From Planctomycetota bacterium (GTDB taxonomy: Bacteria; Planctomycetota; GCA-002687715; DRQF01): a stretch of DNA of 46,844 nucleotides. Both the position numbers and the translations under genes were made by a program. The notes under the pieces were generated by a model. That model saw nothing but the letters and a program-made list of their open reading frames with translations. It was not told where the DNA came from and did not search any database. Shown here in pieces: positions 17,326-26,299 of the stretch (position 1 is its first letter; every line of letters starts with the position of its first letter). The stretch spans positions 1-46,844 of the forward strand of contig DRQF01000096.1 in assembly GCA_011369445.1 (NCBI GenBank). The letters run 5' to 3'.

Positions 17326-18299
17326 CTGGTCTCGACCCCGAGGATCCGGTGGGCACGAAACACGAGATCCAGTGGGACCTGCCGCCCGATCAGGCGGGCC
17401 GCGCCCAAGTCCACGTAGATCTCCGCGGACTTCAATCGACCGATGGGAAGGTCTCCCGGCGACGCTCCGTCCTTCAGAATGCGCTTCACGAGTCCTGCCG
17501 CCTTCAAACCCAACAGCTCGTAGTCCACGGTCACGACGATGAGCGCGCCCGCGCCCGCGGCCTTCAACGTCGAGGACACCACCGGAATGCGGCGCGCGCG
17601 AGCCGACTCCATGATGAGCCTCAACGGCTCTTCCTGATAGAGCTGGAAATCGATGGGGAGCCAGAGGGCATCCGCCTTCGCGAACGCCTCATCGAGCTTC
17701 GCCCCAAGGTCATCCGATTTCCCGACCACGACGTCGACGATGTCGAAATCCTTCATCCCGGAAACCGCGGCCTTGGCCTCCACCACTTCGGCATCGCTCA
17801 CGGCATTGCCGGCGGTCCGGATCACAGCCAGGCGCCGCATCTCGGGGATGGCCTCGCGGAACGCCTTCAACATCGCCCGACGATCCAGCCAATTGCTGTT
17901 CCCGGCCACGTTCCCTCCGGCGCCCTTCCAGCCCCGGGCGATCCCCGACAGGACGGGATTCGTCACGGCGGTGAAGACGACGGGGACGTTCTTCATGTGG
18001 GCACGGGCCAAGCGAGCCGATTCGGTTCCAAACGCAGCGCAAAGAGCGACCGGCTCCGCGGCGGCAGCGGTCAGAATCTCGGCGGCCGCCTTCGGGTCTC
18101 GTTTTGCGTGGGCCACCTCGAGTCGTCGAGCGAGCCCCAGAACTTCCATTCCCTGGCGGAACCCCTCGAGAGCCTTCAGGTCGTTGGGGGAATCATGCCA
18201 GAGAAACGCCAGGATCGTGCCCTCGCGGACCGGAGGGGATTGGGCGAGCCCCAGGTTCCAGCACGAACAAAGAAGGACCCATAGAAAAAACGCTCTCAT
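17322..18299 (-). CDS. Periplasmic ABC_sub_bind family ligand-binding protein
   Basis: A 325-residue protein with a signal peptide (residues 1-19, ending 'NLGLAQ') and two Rossmann-like lobes, as in the ABC_sub_bind (TrpX-like) family. Conserved features include 'FGTESA..A', 'VPVVFTAVTNPV.SG' near residues 105-120, the hinge 'GNSNW' near 132, and 'RRIPVVSST' near 240. Members bind amino acids and other small ligands for import or for signalling. No permease or ATPase accompanies it; the next two genes are a histidine kinase and its response regulator with overlapping codons, so I infer it is the ligand-sensing subunit of that two-component system. Its start overlaps the NUDIX gene stop (ATGA). 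Confidence 0.85.
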   Translation of the reverse strand: MRAFFLWVLLCSCWNLGLAQSPPVREGTILAFLWHDSPNDLKALEGFRQGMEVLGLARRLEVAHAKRDPKAAAEILTAAAAEPVALCAAFGTESARLARAHMKNVPVVFTAVTNPVLSGIARGWKGAGGNVAGNSNWLDRRAMLKAFREAIPEMRRLAVIRTAGNAVSDAEVVEAKAAVSGMKDFDIVDVVVGKSDDLGAKLDEAFAKADALWLPIDFQLYQEEPLRLIMESARARRIPVVSSTLKAAGAGALIVVTVDYELLGLKAAGLVKRILKDGASPGDLPIGRLKSAEIYVDLGAARLIGRQVPLDLVFRAHRILGVETR

Positions 18300-18847
18300 G
18301 ACGCTTCACTCTCGGATCCGGAGGCCTCCCAGGCCAGAAGGAGCGAGAGTCCCGCCGCGCCCACGCCGTCGCGCAAGCGGCCATCCGCCAAGCGGCGCAT
18401 GAGTTCGGCGCGTTCAACCGTCTCCAACACGATGTCTTCGAAAGGTTCGGGAGCCGACGCCACGTCGGAGAGGTTCTGCGCCAGGACATAGTGAATCCGA
18501 TGTCGGCAGATGCCGTCGAGGGGCCAAAGCCACCCCAGGGGAGTCAGTCGGTCGGCTTCGAGCCCAGCTTCCTCCCGCAACTCTCGCCTGGCCGTATCCA
18601 GAACCGACTCGCCCTCCTCACGCCGACCCGCCGGAAACTCCAGCACGGCTTCCTCCACGGCCGGACGGTATTGGCGAATCATGCGAAAGCCCGTCGGCCC
18701 CAGGGGCAGGACGCAGACGCCATCCCCCAGTTCCACGACGGTCCACTCCGTCTCCCCGCCATCGGGGGTGACCAAGACCTCCTGTTGCACCTTGAGAATG
18801 GGGTTCCGAAAGGCGGTTTCGCGTCTCAGGATCGTCCAGGGCTTCAT
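18296..18847 (-). CDS. NUDIX hydrolase, ADP-ribose pyrophosphatase-like
   Basis: A 183-residue hydrolase of nucleoside diphosphate-linked substrates. The NUDIX box is complete: Gly74, Glu80, then 'RELREEAGL' at 88-96, with the catalytic glutamates in REEAG. The N-terminal 'MKPW.ILRRE..F.NPIL.V' and 'IRQYRPAVEE..LEFPAG' segments are typical of ADP-ribose/ADP-sugar pyrophosphatases (NudF group). I chose ATG 18847 with GGGAG seven bases upstream; another ATG at 18874 would add nine residues outside the family pattern. It opens the signalling operon, perhaps only as a housekeeping passenger. Confidence 0.9.
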   Translation of the reverse strand: MKPWTILRRETAFRNPILKVQQEVLVTPDGGETEWTVVELGDGVCVLPLGPTGFRMIRQYRPAVEEAVLEFPAGRREEGESVLDTARRELREEAGLEADRLTPLGWLWPLDGICRHRIHYVLAQNLSDVASAPEPFEDIVLETVERAELMRRLADGRLRDGVGAAGLSLLLAWEASGSESEAS

Positions 18848-18959
18848 CAGGTCACTCCCGCGAATCCGATTCATCGTTGGAGCCCTCGAGGGGATCCGCT
18901 AAGGTCGCTAGGGGAGAATCGGTCGAAAGAGCATAGAGAAGAATCCCAGGGAGCCCGTC

Positions 18960-19457
18960 ATGAAACTGACACCCTTCATCGTCTTCGCCGCGCTGATCGT
19001 CCCCCTGAGGGCCCAGATCGGCATTTCGGACCTGACCAACCCTTTCCGCGACTTTGATGCGCGCCAGAGTGCGAGCGCGGCCGCCGATGACAAGCTCGAA
19101 TACAAGCTGCCTCCGGCCCTCCCCATCGACCCCAAGCTCCGCCCGCTGATCCTGCGACCGCAACGCCCGATTCTCGTGCTGGAAGGGCCGAACCGCACGG
19201 CGCCCGAGCTGACACGGATCGACCGGGACCGGCGACAAGTGGTTCAGGAGCTGATGCGTCAGCGGAAGACGGGAAACTCGCAGGCGGCCATGCATCTTCT
19301 GCGCCGACTGGATGAACTGCGCCAAGAGCGGTTGGCCTTCATGAGACGCCGCGCCGTGAAGAAGATGCCCACCAAGACCGAAGGCGAATCGTCCCCGTCG
19401 ATCCTTCCGAAGCCCAAGCCGGTCCTCCCGATGCCCAAGGGCCCGGGAGGCCGCTGA
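18960..19457 (+). CDS. Small secreted basic protein, hypothetical
   Basis: A 165-residue protein with a signal peptide (MKLTPFIVFAALIVPLRAQ). The mature part has a proline-rich stretch (about 50-75), a charged helix (about 85-130, rich in Arg, Glu and Gln, possibly a coiled coil) and a low-complexity tail of Lys, Pro and Met. I recognise no family. GGGAG lies eight bases before the ATG. It stands alone, divergent from the NUDIX operon and convergent with the aminotransferase gene 29 bases on. Confidence 0.6.
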   Translation: MKLTPFIVFAALIVPLRAQIGISDLTNPFRDFDARQSASAAADDKLEYKLPPALPIDPKLRPLILRPQRPILVLEGPNRTAPELTRIDRDRRQVVQELMRQRKTGNSQAAMHLLRRLDELRQERLAFMRRRAVKKMPTKTEGESSPSILPKPKPVLPMPKGPGGR

Positions 19458-19486
19458 AAGGGACGTCTTCCCATGGGCCGCGGTCC

Positions 19487-20689
19487 TCACCTCGGAGGAT
19501 GCTCCGCCAGGAATCTCGCGATCAACGCGTAGGCCTTGGAGAGAACGTCCTCCGGCGGCAGGAACACAATCCGGAAGTGAGCCGTTCCAGGCCGCTGCCC
19601 GAATCCGGAGCCGTGAACCACGACGACCCCCGTCGATCGGACGAGGTCCGCGATGTATTCCTCCTCCTTGTCCGGATCGACCGCCAGACTCGGAAAGGCG
19701 TAGAAAGCCCCCCTCGGAGGCACGCACTGGATGCCGGGAATGGCATTCAAGCTCTCCACCGTGAGGTCGCGACGTCGCGACAGTTTTTCTCGCAGAGCAG
19801 GCAGATGGCTCTTGTCACGCAAGGCGGGCGCGATCCCATACTGTTCCGGATGATTGGACGACAGTCGGGCGCGACACAGCTGGGCCACGGCGGCCTGGAA
19901 GGCCGACACCCGCTTCGCCTCTCCGGAGAGAATGCCCCAGCCCACCCGCAGACCCGGCCCGAGGTATCCCTTGGACAAACCATCGAAGGTCAGCACGGGT
20001 TGCTCCGAGTTCAATGAGGCCAACGGAACGTGCTCCGCTCCGTCCAGAACGAGTTCATTGTAGATCTCGTCCGCGATGACGAGGAGGTTTCTCTCGTCCG
20101 CGACACTCAGGATTCGTCGCAAGGTCTCTCGGTCGGCCACGCTCCCCGTCGGGTTGTTCGGGTTGATGACGACGATCGCCCGGGTCTTGTCGTTGATTCG
20201 CTCCTCGATGTCGTCGACGTCCGGCTGCCACCCACGATCCTCCGAAAGGAAATAGGGATTGGGCACGAGACCCAGCTTGGCCACGAGCGCCGTGTATAGG
20301 GGGTACCCCGGTGACGGGGTGAGGATGTTCTCGCCGGGATTGCACAGTGCCGACAGTGCGATTTCGATGCCCTCACTGCATCCGTTGGAGACGAACACGT
20401 CCTGGACATTCTGAATTCCCTTCGACGCCGCGTCCTCGCGGATCGCCTCCAAGGCCTCGGGAATGCCGTCCGAGGGCGCGTAGCCGCACAGGTTGTCCTT
20501 CATCGCTTTGCAGATGGCTTCGACGATGTGCGGCGGCGTCTCGTAGTCGAAGCGGTTCGGATCGCCGATGTTGAGGTAGAGCATCTCCAATCCGGCTCGT
20601 TTCGCCTCATCCGCCACGACGAGGATGTCTCTCACCGCATACTTGATGTTGGCCACCCGCTCAGCGGGTCGAATGATGCCGTCGCTCAT
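19487..20689 (-). CDS. alaA: Class I/II aminotransferase, alanine aminotransferase type (AlaA-like)
   Basis: A 400-residue PLP enzyme. The N-terminus ('YAVRDI' and 'YLNIGDP') and the segment 'NGCSEGIEIAL' are characteristic of the AlaA/AspAT Ib group. PLP contacts: 'NPNNPTG' 176-182, Asp207 and Tyr210 in 'IADEIY', Lys240 in 'FDGLSKGY', then 'GLRVGWG'. A C-terminal 'HFRIVFLPP' holds the substrate-carboxylate Arg. AlaA transfers amino groups between alanine and 2-oxoglutarate; other keto-acid partners are possible. AGGAGG lies six bases before the ATG. It is monocistronic and divergent from the acyltransferase operon. Confidence 0.9.
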   Translation of the reverse strand: MSDGIIRPAERVANIKYAVRDILVVADEAKRAGLEMLYLNIGDPNRFDYETPPHIVEAICKAMKDNLCGYAPSDGIPEALEAIREDAASKGIQNVQDVFVSNGCSEGIEIALSALCNPGENILTPSPGYPLYTALVAKLGLVPNPYFLSEDRGWQPDVDDIEERINDKTRAIVVINPNNPTGSVADRETLRRILSVADERNLLVIADEIYNELVLDGAEHVPLASLNSEQPVLTFDGLSKGYLGPGLRVGWGILSGEAKRVSAFQAAVAQLCRARLSSNHPEQYGIAPALRDKSHLPALREKLSRRRDLTVESLNAIPGIQCVPPRGAFYAFPSLAVDPDKEEEYIADLVRSTGVVVVHGSGFGQRPGTAHFRIVFLPPEDVLSKAYALIARFLAEHPPR

Positions 20690-20695
20690 GGGTTT

Positions 20696-20701
20696 CCTCC
20701 T
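20696..20701 (-). promoter_or_regulatory. Ribosome-binding site of the aminotransferase gene
   Basis: AGGAGG on the minus strand, six bases before the ATG at 20689. It is a full match to the anti-Shine-Dalgarno sequence and fixes this start. Confidence 0.75.
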
Positions 20702-20828
20702 GCGGATACCTTATAGGCGATCGCCAAGCCTGGAAAGACGGGAGACGAGCGGAGCTGGAAGGGGGGGTGCCATGTCCCCGCGCCTCCGATAGGGTGTCTG
20801 CGAAAGTCCGACGAGGAACCATCGCCGC

Positions 20829-22250
20829 TTGTCATTCGACTCCCTCGAATATCTCGCTCTGCTGACGACCGTCTTCTTCCTGTTCTGGCGGTTGCCAGGC
20901 AGGGTACGTGTCCCCCTCCTCGTCCTCGCGAGCTTTTTCTTCTATGCGTCGTGGAACGCCCCTCTTCTCGGGTTGCTGCTCTTCTCCGCCGGGGTGGACT
21001 ACTCGGTGGCACGAGGCATCTCAACCGCGGAAGACCCGAAAGAGCGCAAGCTATGGCTGGCTCTTTCTCTCGCCGCCAACCTCGGACTGTTGGGCTTTTT
21101 CAAGTATGCCGACTTCATCCGAGGCACGCTTCACGCCCTCGCACCGAATGCAGCCTGGCTGGCGCAGCCCATCGGACTCACGCTCCCCATCGGTATCAGC
21201 TTCTACACGTTCCAAACGATGAGCTACAGCATCGACGTCTACCGCGGGCGCTTGAAGCCGACGACGAGCTTTGAGGACTTCCTCCTGTACGTCGCATTCT
21301 TCCCCCAACTCGTGGCCGGCCCCATCGAACGGGCGGGACATCTCCTACCCCAGATTCAGGCCTGCAAGGATTCGAAGCTCAACTCCGAGCTGTTCTATTC
21401 AGGCCTGCTTTTGGTCACGTGGGGCCTGATGAAAAAAATCGTGTTCGCGGACAACCTCGCCCCCCTCGTCGATCAGGTGTACGCATCCCCCACCGACCAC
21501 GACGGAGCGCGACTCCTTCTCGCCACCTGGGCCTTCGCGTTCCAGATCTTCTTCGACTTCTCCGCCTACTCCGACATTGCGCGGGGCTCGGCGGCGCTTC
21601 TGGGGATTCGACTCGTCCGCAATTTCCGTCTGCCTTATCTCGCGGAATCGGCTTCGGATCTGTGGCGGCGATGGCACATCTCGTTGTCGGAATGGATCAG
21701 GGACTACATCTACATCCCGCTGGGCGGCGCCCGACGTGGACGACGCCGCACGCTCATCAACCTCGCCCTCACCATGGGACTCGCCGGGCTGTGGCACGGA
21801 GCCGCTTGGCATTTCGTACTTTGGGGGCTCTTTCACGGCCTCCTGCTTGCGACCTATCGGGTGCTGGCCGAACCGGCGGGGCGGTGCTTCGCCCCATTTC
21901 CCTCGCGGCTCATGCGGTGCCTTCGCATCGCTCTCATGTTTCAATTCACCTGCGTGGGCTGGGTCCTCTTCCGGGCGACTTCGACCAAGGATGCCCTGTG
22001 GATCCTCGGCGAGCTCGGACGATGGCTGGGCTCCGGCGCGGGTGGGCTCGTTTCCGGGCCGCAGTCCACGGCGCTGCTCGTGCTTTTCGCGGCCCTGTTT
22101 CTGATCATGTTCGTCGAGGAGAGGTTCGACCTGTTCCGCAAAAGCACGTCTCGACCGGTTCTCTATGGGATACTGTTGGCGGGCTGTCTTTTGCTCATGG
22201 CGCTGTTCAGCCGCGAGCAGGCCCAGGAGTTCATCTATTTCCAATTCTGA
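20829..22250 (+). CDS. MBOAT family O-acyltransferase (AlgI-like)
   Basis: A 473-residue polytopic membrane protein. The signature region 'DLWRRWHISLSEWIRDYIY' (about 277-295, His283) and the catalytic His323 in 'GLAGLWHGAAWHF' identify an AlgI-type MBOAT enzyme, which moves acyl groups, usually acetyl, across the membrane for polysaccharide modification. 'LPIGISFYTFQ' and 'FFPQLVAGPI' are further family blocks. No ATG is available near the N-terminus; the frame begins at TTG 20829 with GAGG about 12 bases upstream. The next gene starts one base after the stop and carries SGNH-type domains, the usual extracytoplasmic partner of such enzymes. No sugar polymerase is nearby, so the acceptor is unknown. 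Confidence 0.92.
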   Translation: MSFDSLEYLALLTTVFFLFWRLPGRVRVPLLVLASFFFYASWNAPLLGLLLFSAGVDYSVARGISTAEDPKERKLWLALSLAANLGLLGFFKYADFIRGTLHALAPNAAWLAQPIGLTLPIGISFYTFQTMSYSIDVYRGRLKPTTSFEDFLLYVAFFPQLVAGPIERAGHLLPQIQACKDSKLNSELFYSGLLLVTWGLMKKIVFADNLAPLVDQVYASPTDHDGARLLLATWAFAFQIFFDFSAYSDIARGSAALLGIRLVRNFRLPYLAESASDLWRRWHISLSEWIRDYIYIPLGGARRGRRRTLINLALTMGLAGLWHGAAWHFVLWGLFHGLLLATYRVLAEPAGRCFAPFPSRLMRCLRIALMFQFTCVGWVLFRATSTKDALWILGELGRWLGSGAGGLVSGPQSTALLVLFAALFLIMFVEERFDLFRKSTSRPVLYGILLAGCLLLMALFSREQAQEFIYFQF

Positions 22251-22251
22251 G

Positions 22252-25200
22252 ATGACAGACAACGACCATCGCGTTCACCCGGACGACCTGGAGTTCATGG
22301 GACGGTTCCACGGGTTTCATCCCGCGTCCGTGGCATGCGGGTTTCTTCTGCTCTTCTTGCCGGCGTGGCTGGTCTTGCGAGGGATGGCCCTCCACGTCAC
22401 CCCCAAGGACGTGGGCGCGCTCGTCTCCGCGCAGGAAGTGCGATGCCTCCTCGACGTCGTATCCCGGAACTCGGACGTCCCAGAGACCCTCGTGATCGGC
22501 GATTCCGTCCTCCGAGAGGGTGCGCTCCGCGCTCACCGAGACCCTGCCCCGGCGTTCCACTCTCTCGTCACGACCTTGCGGCGACGGGCGACCTTGGGCC
22601 CGCGGCTGTGGGATCTCGGATTCGAAGGACTGCTGCCCATGGATGCCCTCGCCGTGGTCCAAGCCCTGAACCGCCGGAATCCGAAGAACGCGGTGAACAT
22701 TCTGCTGGAGTTGACGCCCCGCTACGCCTCTCCCGATTACCAGGTCATCGGAAAACTGCACTCCCGGCCCCTGTTTCGAGCCCTATCCCCCCGCGAAGGC
22801 GTCTCTCGGCTGGCGCTTTCCGAGCACCGTTTGGGGCTCGCAGCCCTCCGGCTGACACTGCCTCGATGGCTGCGCCATCCCCGCTTCCCCGATCGACGTA
22901 GCGCCACCGCCCCCCTCGAACTGCTGGCCCGCGTACGTCCCCATTTCTTGAGGGCCTCGCGGGGAGGCCCCCAGATCCGCGCCCTCGAAACTCTCGCCGC
23001 GCAGTGCCGAGGTCGGCTCACCGCTTTCGAAACGCCGATTCAATCCCTGTTTCTCGACGCCGAGAAGGGACCCGAGATCGTCGAGGAGACGTTTCGAGTC
23101 CTGAGACGCGCGGTCCGGCCCGCGCCCGTTCTGAGGCCGGACGGCGGCCGTTTCGCGAGCTCGGATTTTCTCGATCACTGCCATCTGACCCCGCCCGGTA
23201 ACGTCAAACTCGCCCGCCGTATCGTGAGCGATCTCGGGTGGGCTCCCCCCCCTCCGCCCCGCCCTCTCGTCGCGTGGCGGCGGTCGACCCGTCACGCGCC
23301 ACGGATCGGGTGGCGCGTCGACGAGGACAGCGGCGACATCGTCCACGAAGATGCCCTCGGGCATCTCCGCCGCCCGGCTCACCTCAAGGGCTTCGCAAAA
23401 GGGGGCGACGCGCCGACTCTCGTGCGATGGTCGGCCGAGCACGTGTATTGTCTTCGCGACGACACCCTGCAGGTCCGCTCCTTCACCGACGCCGGCTGGA
23501 GCCGTTCCCTTCCCCTGCCCCCAAACCAGAAACTCGCCGACCTGGCCTTCGACGGGCGGGGGCGGGCCGTCCTCATCCTCGAGGCCACGGGCGCTGTCCT
23601 CCGGCTCGAGGAATCCGCTCTGCTTCGAGGCGATCGTTCCTCCGTGGAGGTCCTGACCCGTCCCCTCCCCCTCGCCGACTTGGCGGGATCCTCCCGCAGG
23701 AACTTCGGGCTCGGATTTCCGCCCTTGCATGGTCACCCCACGCCCATGCCACCGGTCTCCCGGGTCTTCACGGCGGACGACGGCGAGACGCTCCTCGTCT
23801 GGACGCGCCACCCGCTCTGGCGAGGCACCGTCTTCCGTTTCAACCCGACACCTGGCGTCGCCTACCCACTGTGGCCCGCCGACGGCGAGGGCCACCGCTT
23901 CGGCCCGAACCCGCTGATCGAAAGTCGACCTCATCTGTGGCTTGCTCGATCACGGACCCTCCTGTTCGATGACGGGATGGAACTTCTGGAGGAACGGCTC
24001 AGACGATTCAGTTGGACTTACGGAACCCCACCCGACCCCGCAGGCAATTCCGTGACCGCCAACGGCTACACCTTGGAACCGCCCCGAGATCGTCCCCCGC
24101 GTCTGCGCGTCGGCGTGTTCGGTAGCTCGGTCGCCGGCGCCACGCGCCCCCTGGGCGCGGACGCCCTGTCACCCGCCGACGACGGGCGACCCCGCCTGTT
24201 CTCCACCCTCTCCGTGGCCGTCGCCCTGGAGAGATCGCTGAACGCCCGGGCCTCCGCGCCCGTGGCGGCCATGGATCTGACGGTGCCGGGGGGCACGCTC
24301 TTGGATCAGTTGGCGGGACTCTCCTTTCGCCCTGCGGACGATCTCGATGCCGCGGTCTTTACGCTGGGGGCCTTTGCCTTTCGCACGCAGGCCACATCCG
24401 GACCGATCTCGTTTTCGCAGGCATGGTCGCGCCTCGAGCGGGACGCGGACGGCGATCCCGTGGTGAACCGACGCCGAGGATTCCTCCCGTTCGCGAGCAT
24501 CGGCTCCGCCAAGGGCGATGAGTTGGGCCTCGAGGGCGCCATCGAGGAGCTGGCAAGCGAACTGGGTCGGCGGTGTCGACGTCGAGGTATCCCCGCCTGG
24601 ATCGTCGACATGGGCCGCCTGACTCCGCTTCGGGGCGCGGACGAGACCGCACGGCTGCTTTTCCGAGCCGCCGCCCGACGCCACGGGTTGAACGTCGTCG
24701 TGCTCGCCCCCCCGCCCGACCGTGCCGACCTCATGAGAACCATCGCCCAGGGGGACCGCCACCTGGCTCCTCCGGGGCTCGACTGGGTAGGACGCATCGC
24801 GGCCGTGCACATGGCCTCGTCCCTGCCTCTCGATGCGAACGCCCTTCTCGCGTCGCGGCACATGCGCCCCGACGTTCCGTCAGCCATGTCCTCGGCGGCG
24901 CCCCCGCGCATTCCCGTCCCCAACCTGAGTGCATTGCCTCCCTTGGACCGCGGCCTGTTGACGGTCTCGAAGGACGGGACCCACTGGAGAGTCGTGGTCG
25001 AGAAAGGCGGAACGCTGGCCGAAGTGGAACCACGGCGCGTGGCTCTTCTCGCCCTCGGCCGCGGCGTGGGTCCCCTTCTTCATCGAGGTGACGCGGTGGA
25101 GATTCAGGTGGTTCGCTTTCTGAAGCGGGATGAGTACGGTCTGGGAAGGCACGACGCCGTCGAACACCTGGCAACGTTTCGCATCTCTCCGGAAGACCTC

Positions 25201-25284
25201 CAAGCCGCGGTCATGGGTGTGGTCCAAGCTTGGAAGGAAAAAGACCGTCCCCGGTGGCTCCATGAGGTGGACGCCGGACGATGA
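22252..25284 (+). CDS. Large membrane-anchored protein with two SGNH/AlgX-like domains
   Basis: A 1010-residue protein; its ATG is one base after the MBOAT stop. One transmembrane segment (about 27-43) anchors it facing outward. The first SGNH-like domain (about 75-335) has the nucleophile block 'VIGDSVLREG' (Ser85) and the terminal 'DHCHLTPPGN' (Asp308, His311), a complete Ser-Asp-His set. A middle region (about 345-600) is beta-rich and may be a propeller. A second SGNH-like domain (about 617-860) has 'VFGSSVAGA' (Ser625/626) and 'GDRHLAPPG' (Asp835, His837), closer to the AlgX/AlgJ 'DxH' pattern. About 150 C-terminal residues are unassigned. Inference: it accepts acyl groups from the MBOAT partner and passes them to an extracellular polymer. 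The double-domain layout is unusual. Confidence 0.75.
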   Translation: MTDNDHRVHPDDLEFMGRFHGFHPASVACGFLLLFLPAWLVLRGMALHVTPKDVGALVSAQEVRCLLDVVSRNSDVPETLVIGDSVLREGALRAHRDPAPAFHSLVTTLRRRATLGPRLWDLGFEGLLPMDALAVVQALNRRNPKNAVNILLELTPRYASPDYQVIGKLHSRPLFRALSPREGVSRLALSEHRLGLAALRLTLPRWLRHPRFPDRRSATAPLELLARVRPHFLRASRGGPQIRALETLAAQCRGRLTAFETPIQSLFLDAEKGPEIVEETFRVLRRAVRPAPVLRPDGGRFASSDFLDHCHLTPPGNVKLARRIVSDLGWAPPPPPRPLVAWRRSTRHAPRIGWRVDEDSGDIVHEDALGHLRRPAHLKGFAKGGDAPTLVRWSAEHVYCLRDDTLQVRSFTDAGWSRSLPLPPNQKLADLAFDGRGRAVLILEATGAVLRLEESALLRGDRSSVEVLTRPLPLADLAGSSRRNFGLGFPPLHGHPTPMPPVSRVFTADDGETLLVWTRHPLWRGTVFRFNPTPGVAYPLWPADGEGHRFGPNPLIESRPHLWLARSRTLLFDDGMELLEERLRRFSWTYGTPPDPAGNSVTANGYTLEPPRDRPPRLRVGVFGSSVAGATRPLGADALSPADDGRPRLFSTLSVAVALERSLNARASAPVAAMDLTVPGGTLLDQLAGLSFRPADDLDAAVFTLGAFAFRTQATSGPISFSQAWSRLERDADGDPVVNRRRGFLPFASIGSAKGDELGLEGAIEELASELGRRCRRRGIPAWIVDMGRLTPLRGADETARLLFRAAARRHGLNVVVLAPPPDRADLMRTIAQGDRHLAPPGLDWVGRIAAVHMASSLPLDANALLASRHMRPDVPSAMSSAAPPRIPVPNLSALPPLDRGLLTVSKDGTHWRVVVEKGGTLAEVEPRRVALLALGRGVGPLLHRGDAVEIQVVRFLKRDEYGLGRHDAVEHLATFRISPEDLQAAVMGVVQAWKEKDRPRWLHEVDAGR

Positions 25285-26213
25285 GCCACCCCTTTCTCGA
25301 GCGGCTGACGCGAAAACGACCGTTTCTCTTGGACACGGGTCTCTCCACGGAATTGGAGCGACGGGGCGCCACGCTCGACCCGCGCCTGTGGTCGTCAAGG
25401 CTTCTTTTGGACGCCCCGGAACTCATCGTGTCCGTCCACTTGGACAATCTCAGTGCCGGCGCCCAGGTCATCACCACCGCCACCTATCAGGCGAGCTTCG
25501 AGGGATTCGCGGAGGTCTTGGGCCTTTCACGCAACGCATCGCGGGATCTCATGGCCCGGTCGGTGGAACTGGCCAGGCAGGCCGTCCGTCTCCATCTCGA
25601 AAGAACGCCCGTATCCCTCCCTCCGGCGATCGCCGGAAGCCTCGGCCCCTACGGAGCCTTCCTGGCCGACGGTTCCGAATTCCGCGGCGACTACGTCGTC
25701 GACCCCGTCGTCCTGAGGGATCATCACGCCCCGCGCATCGAAGCTTTGCTCGACGCCGGCGTGGACGTCATCGCCTTCGAAACCCTGCCCAGGCGGGATG
25801 AAGCCCTCGTCGTCGCAGAGCTCCTGGACCAGCTGGCCTGTCCGGCCGCGTGGATCTCATTCAGCACCCGATCGTCGCAAGAGCTGGCCGGCGGAGACTC
25901 CTTGGAGCAGACCGCGCGAGACCTCTGCGGCGCGCGCCATGTCTCGGCCATCGGCCTCAACTGCTGCCCTCCGTCCCGCGTCTCCCCTGCCCTCGAAGTC
26001 CTGCGCTCCGCCACGTCCCAACCGTTACTCGTCAAGCCGAACAGCGGAGAGGAATGGGTCGACGGGGTCTGGAGTGCGAGCTCTGAGGCGGAGTCGATCC
26101 CGGCCCTCGTCGAGGACTGGCTGAAGCGAGGCGTCCTGGGAGTGGGCGGGTGTTGTCGAACACGCCCGGAGCTTCTTCGAATTCTCTCGCGGACCGGGCT
26201 TTTCGGGACCTGA
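25281..26213 (+). CDS. Homocysteine S-methyltransferase (MmuM-like)
   Basis: A 310-residue cytosolic enzyme whose ATG overlaps the previous stop (ATGA). It follows the homocysteine-binding-domain family end to end: 'LLDTGLSTELERRG' near the N-terminus, 'ITTATYQAS' (62-72), 'AGSLGPYGAFLADGSE' (118-133), 'FETLP', 'GLNCCPP' with zinc ligand Cys228, and 'GVGGCCRT' with zinc ligands Cys291 and Cys292. MmuM-type enzymes methylate homocysteine to methionine from S-methylmethionine or S-adenosylmethionine; length and zinc sites fit that group, not the much larger MetH. Its tight coupling to an acyl-transfer pair is odd, and no methionine-pathway neighbour explains it. Confidence 0.92.
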   Translation: MSHPFLERLTRKRPFLLDTGLSTELERRGATLDPRLWSSRLLLDAPELIVSVHLDNLSAGAQVITTATYQASFEGFAEVLGLSRNASRDLMARSVELARQAVRLHLERTPVSLPPAIAGSLGPYGAFLADGSEFRGDYVVDPVVLRDHHAPRIEALLDAGVDVIAFETLPRRDEALVVAELLDQLACPAAWISFSTRSSQELAGGDSLEQTARDLCGARHVSAIGLNCCPPSRVSPALEVLRSATSQPLLVKPNSGEEWVDGVWSASSEAESIPALVEDWLKRGVLGVGGCCRTRPELLRILSRTGLFGT

Positions 26214-26240
26214 TCCCTGTTGTCGGGGTTCTTCCGAGTC

Positions 26241-26268
26241 TTGACAATGTCTACACAGCGGGTAAGCT
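26241..26268 (+). promoter_or_regulatory. Candidate sigma-70-type promoter for the gene at 26300
   Basis: TTGACA (26241-26246) is a perfect -35 consensus; TAAGCT (26263-26268) sits 16 bases downstream as a weak -10. The start codon at 26300 is 31 bases further on, preceded by AGGAG. The position, between the MmuM stop and the next gene, makes it likely that the gene at 26300 has its own transcript. Confidence 0.5.
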
Positions 26269-26299
26269 CGGCCCTTCCCGACCGTGAGAGGAGTGTAGG

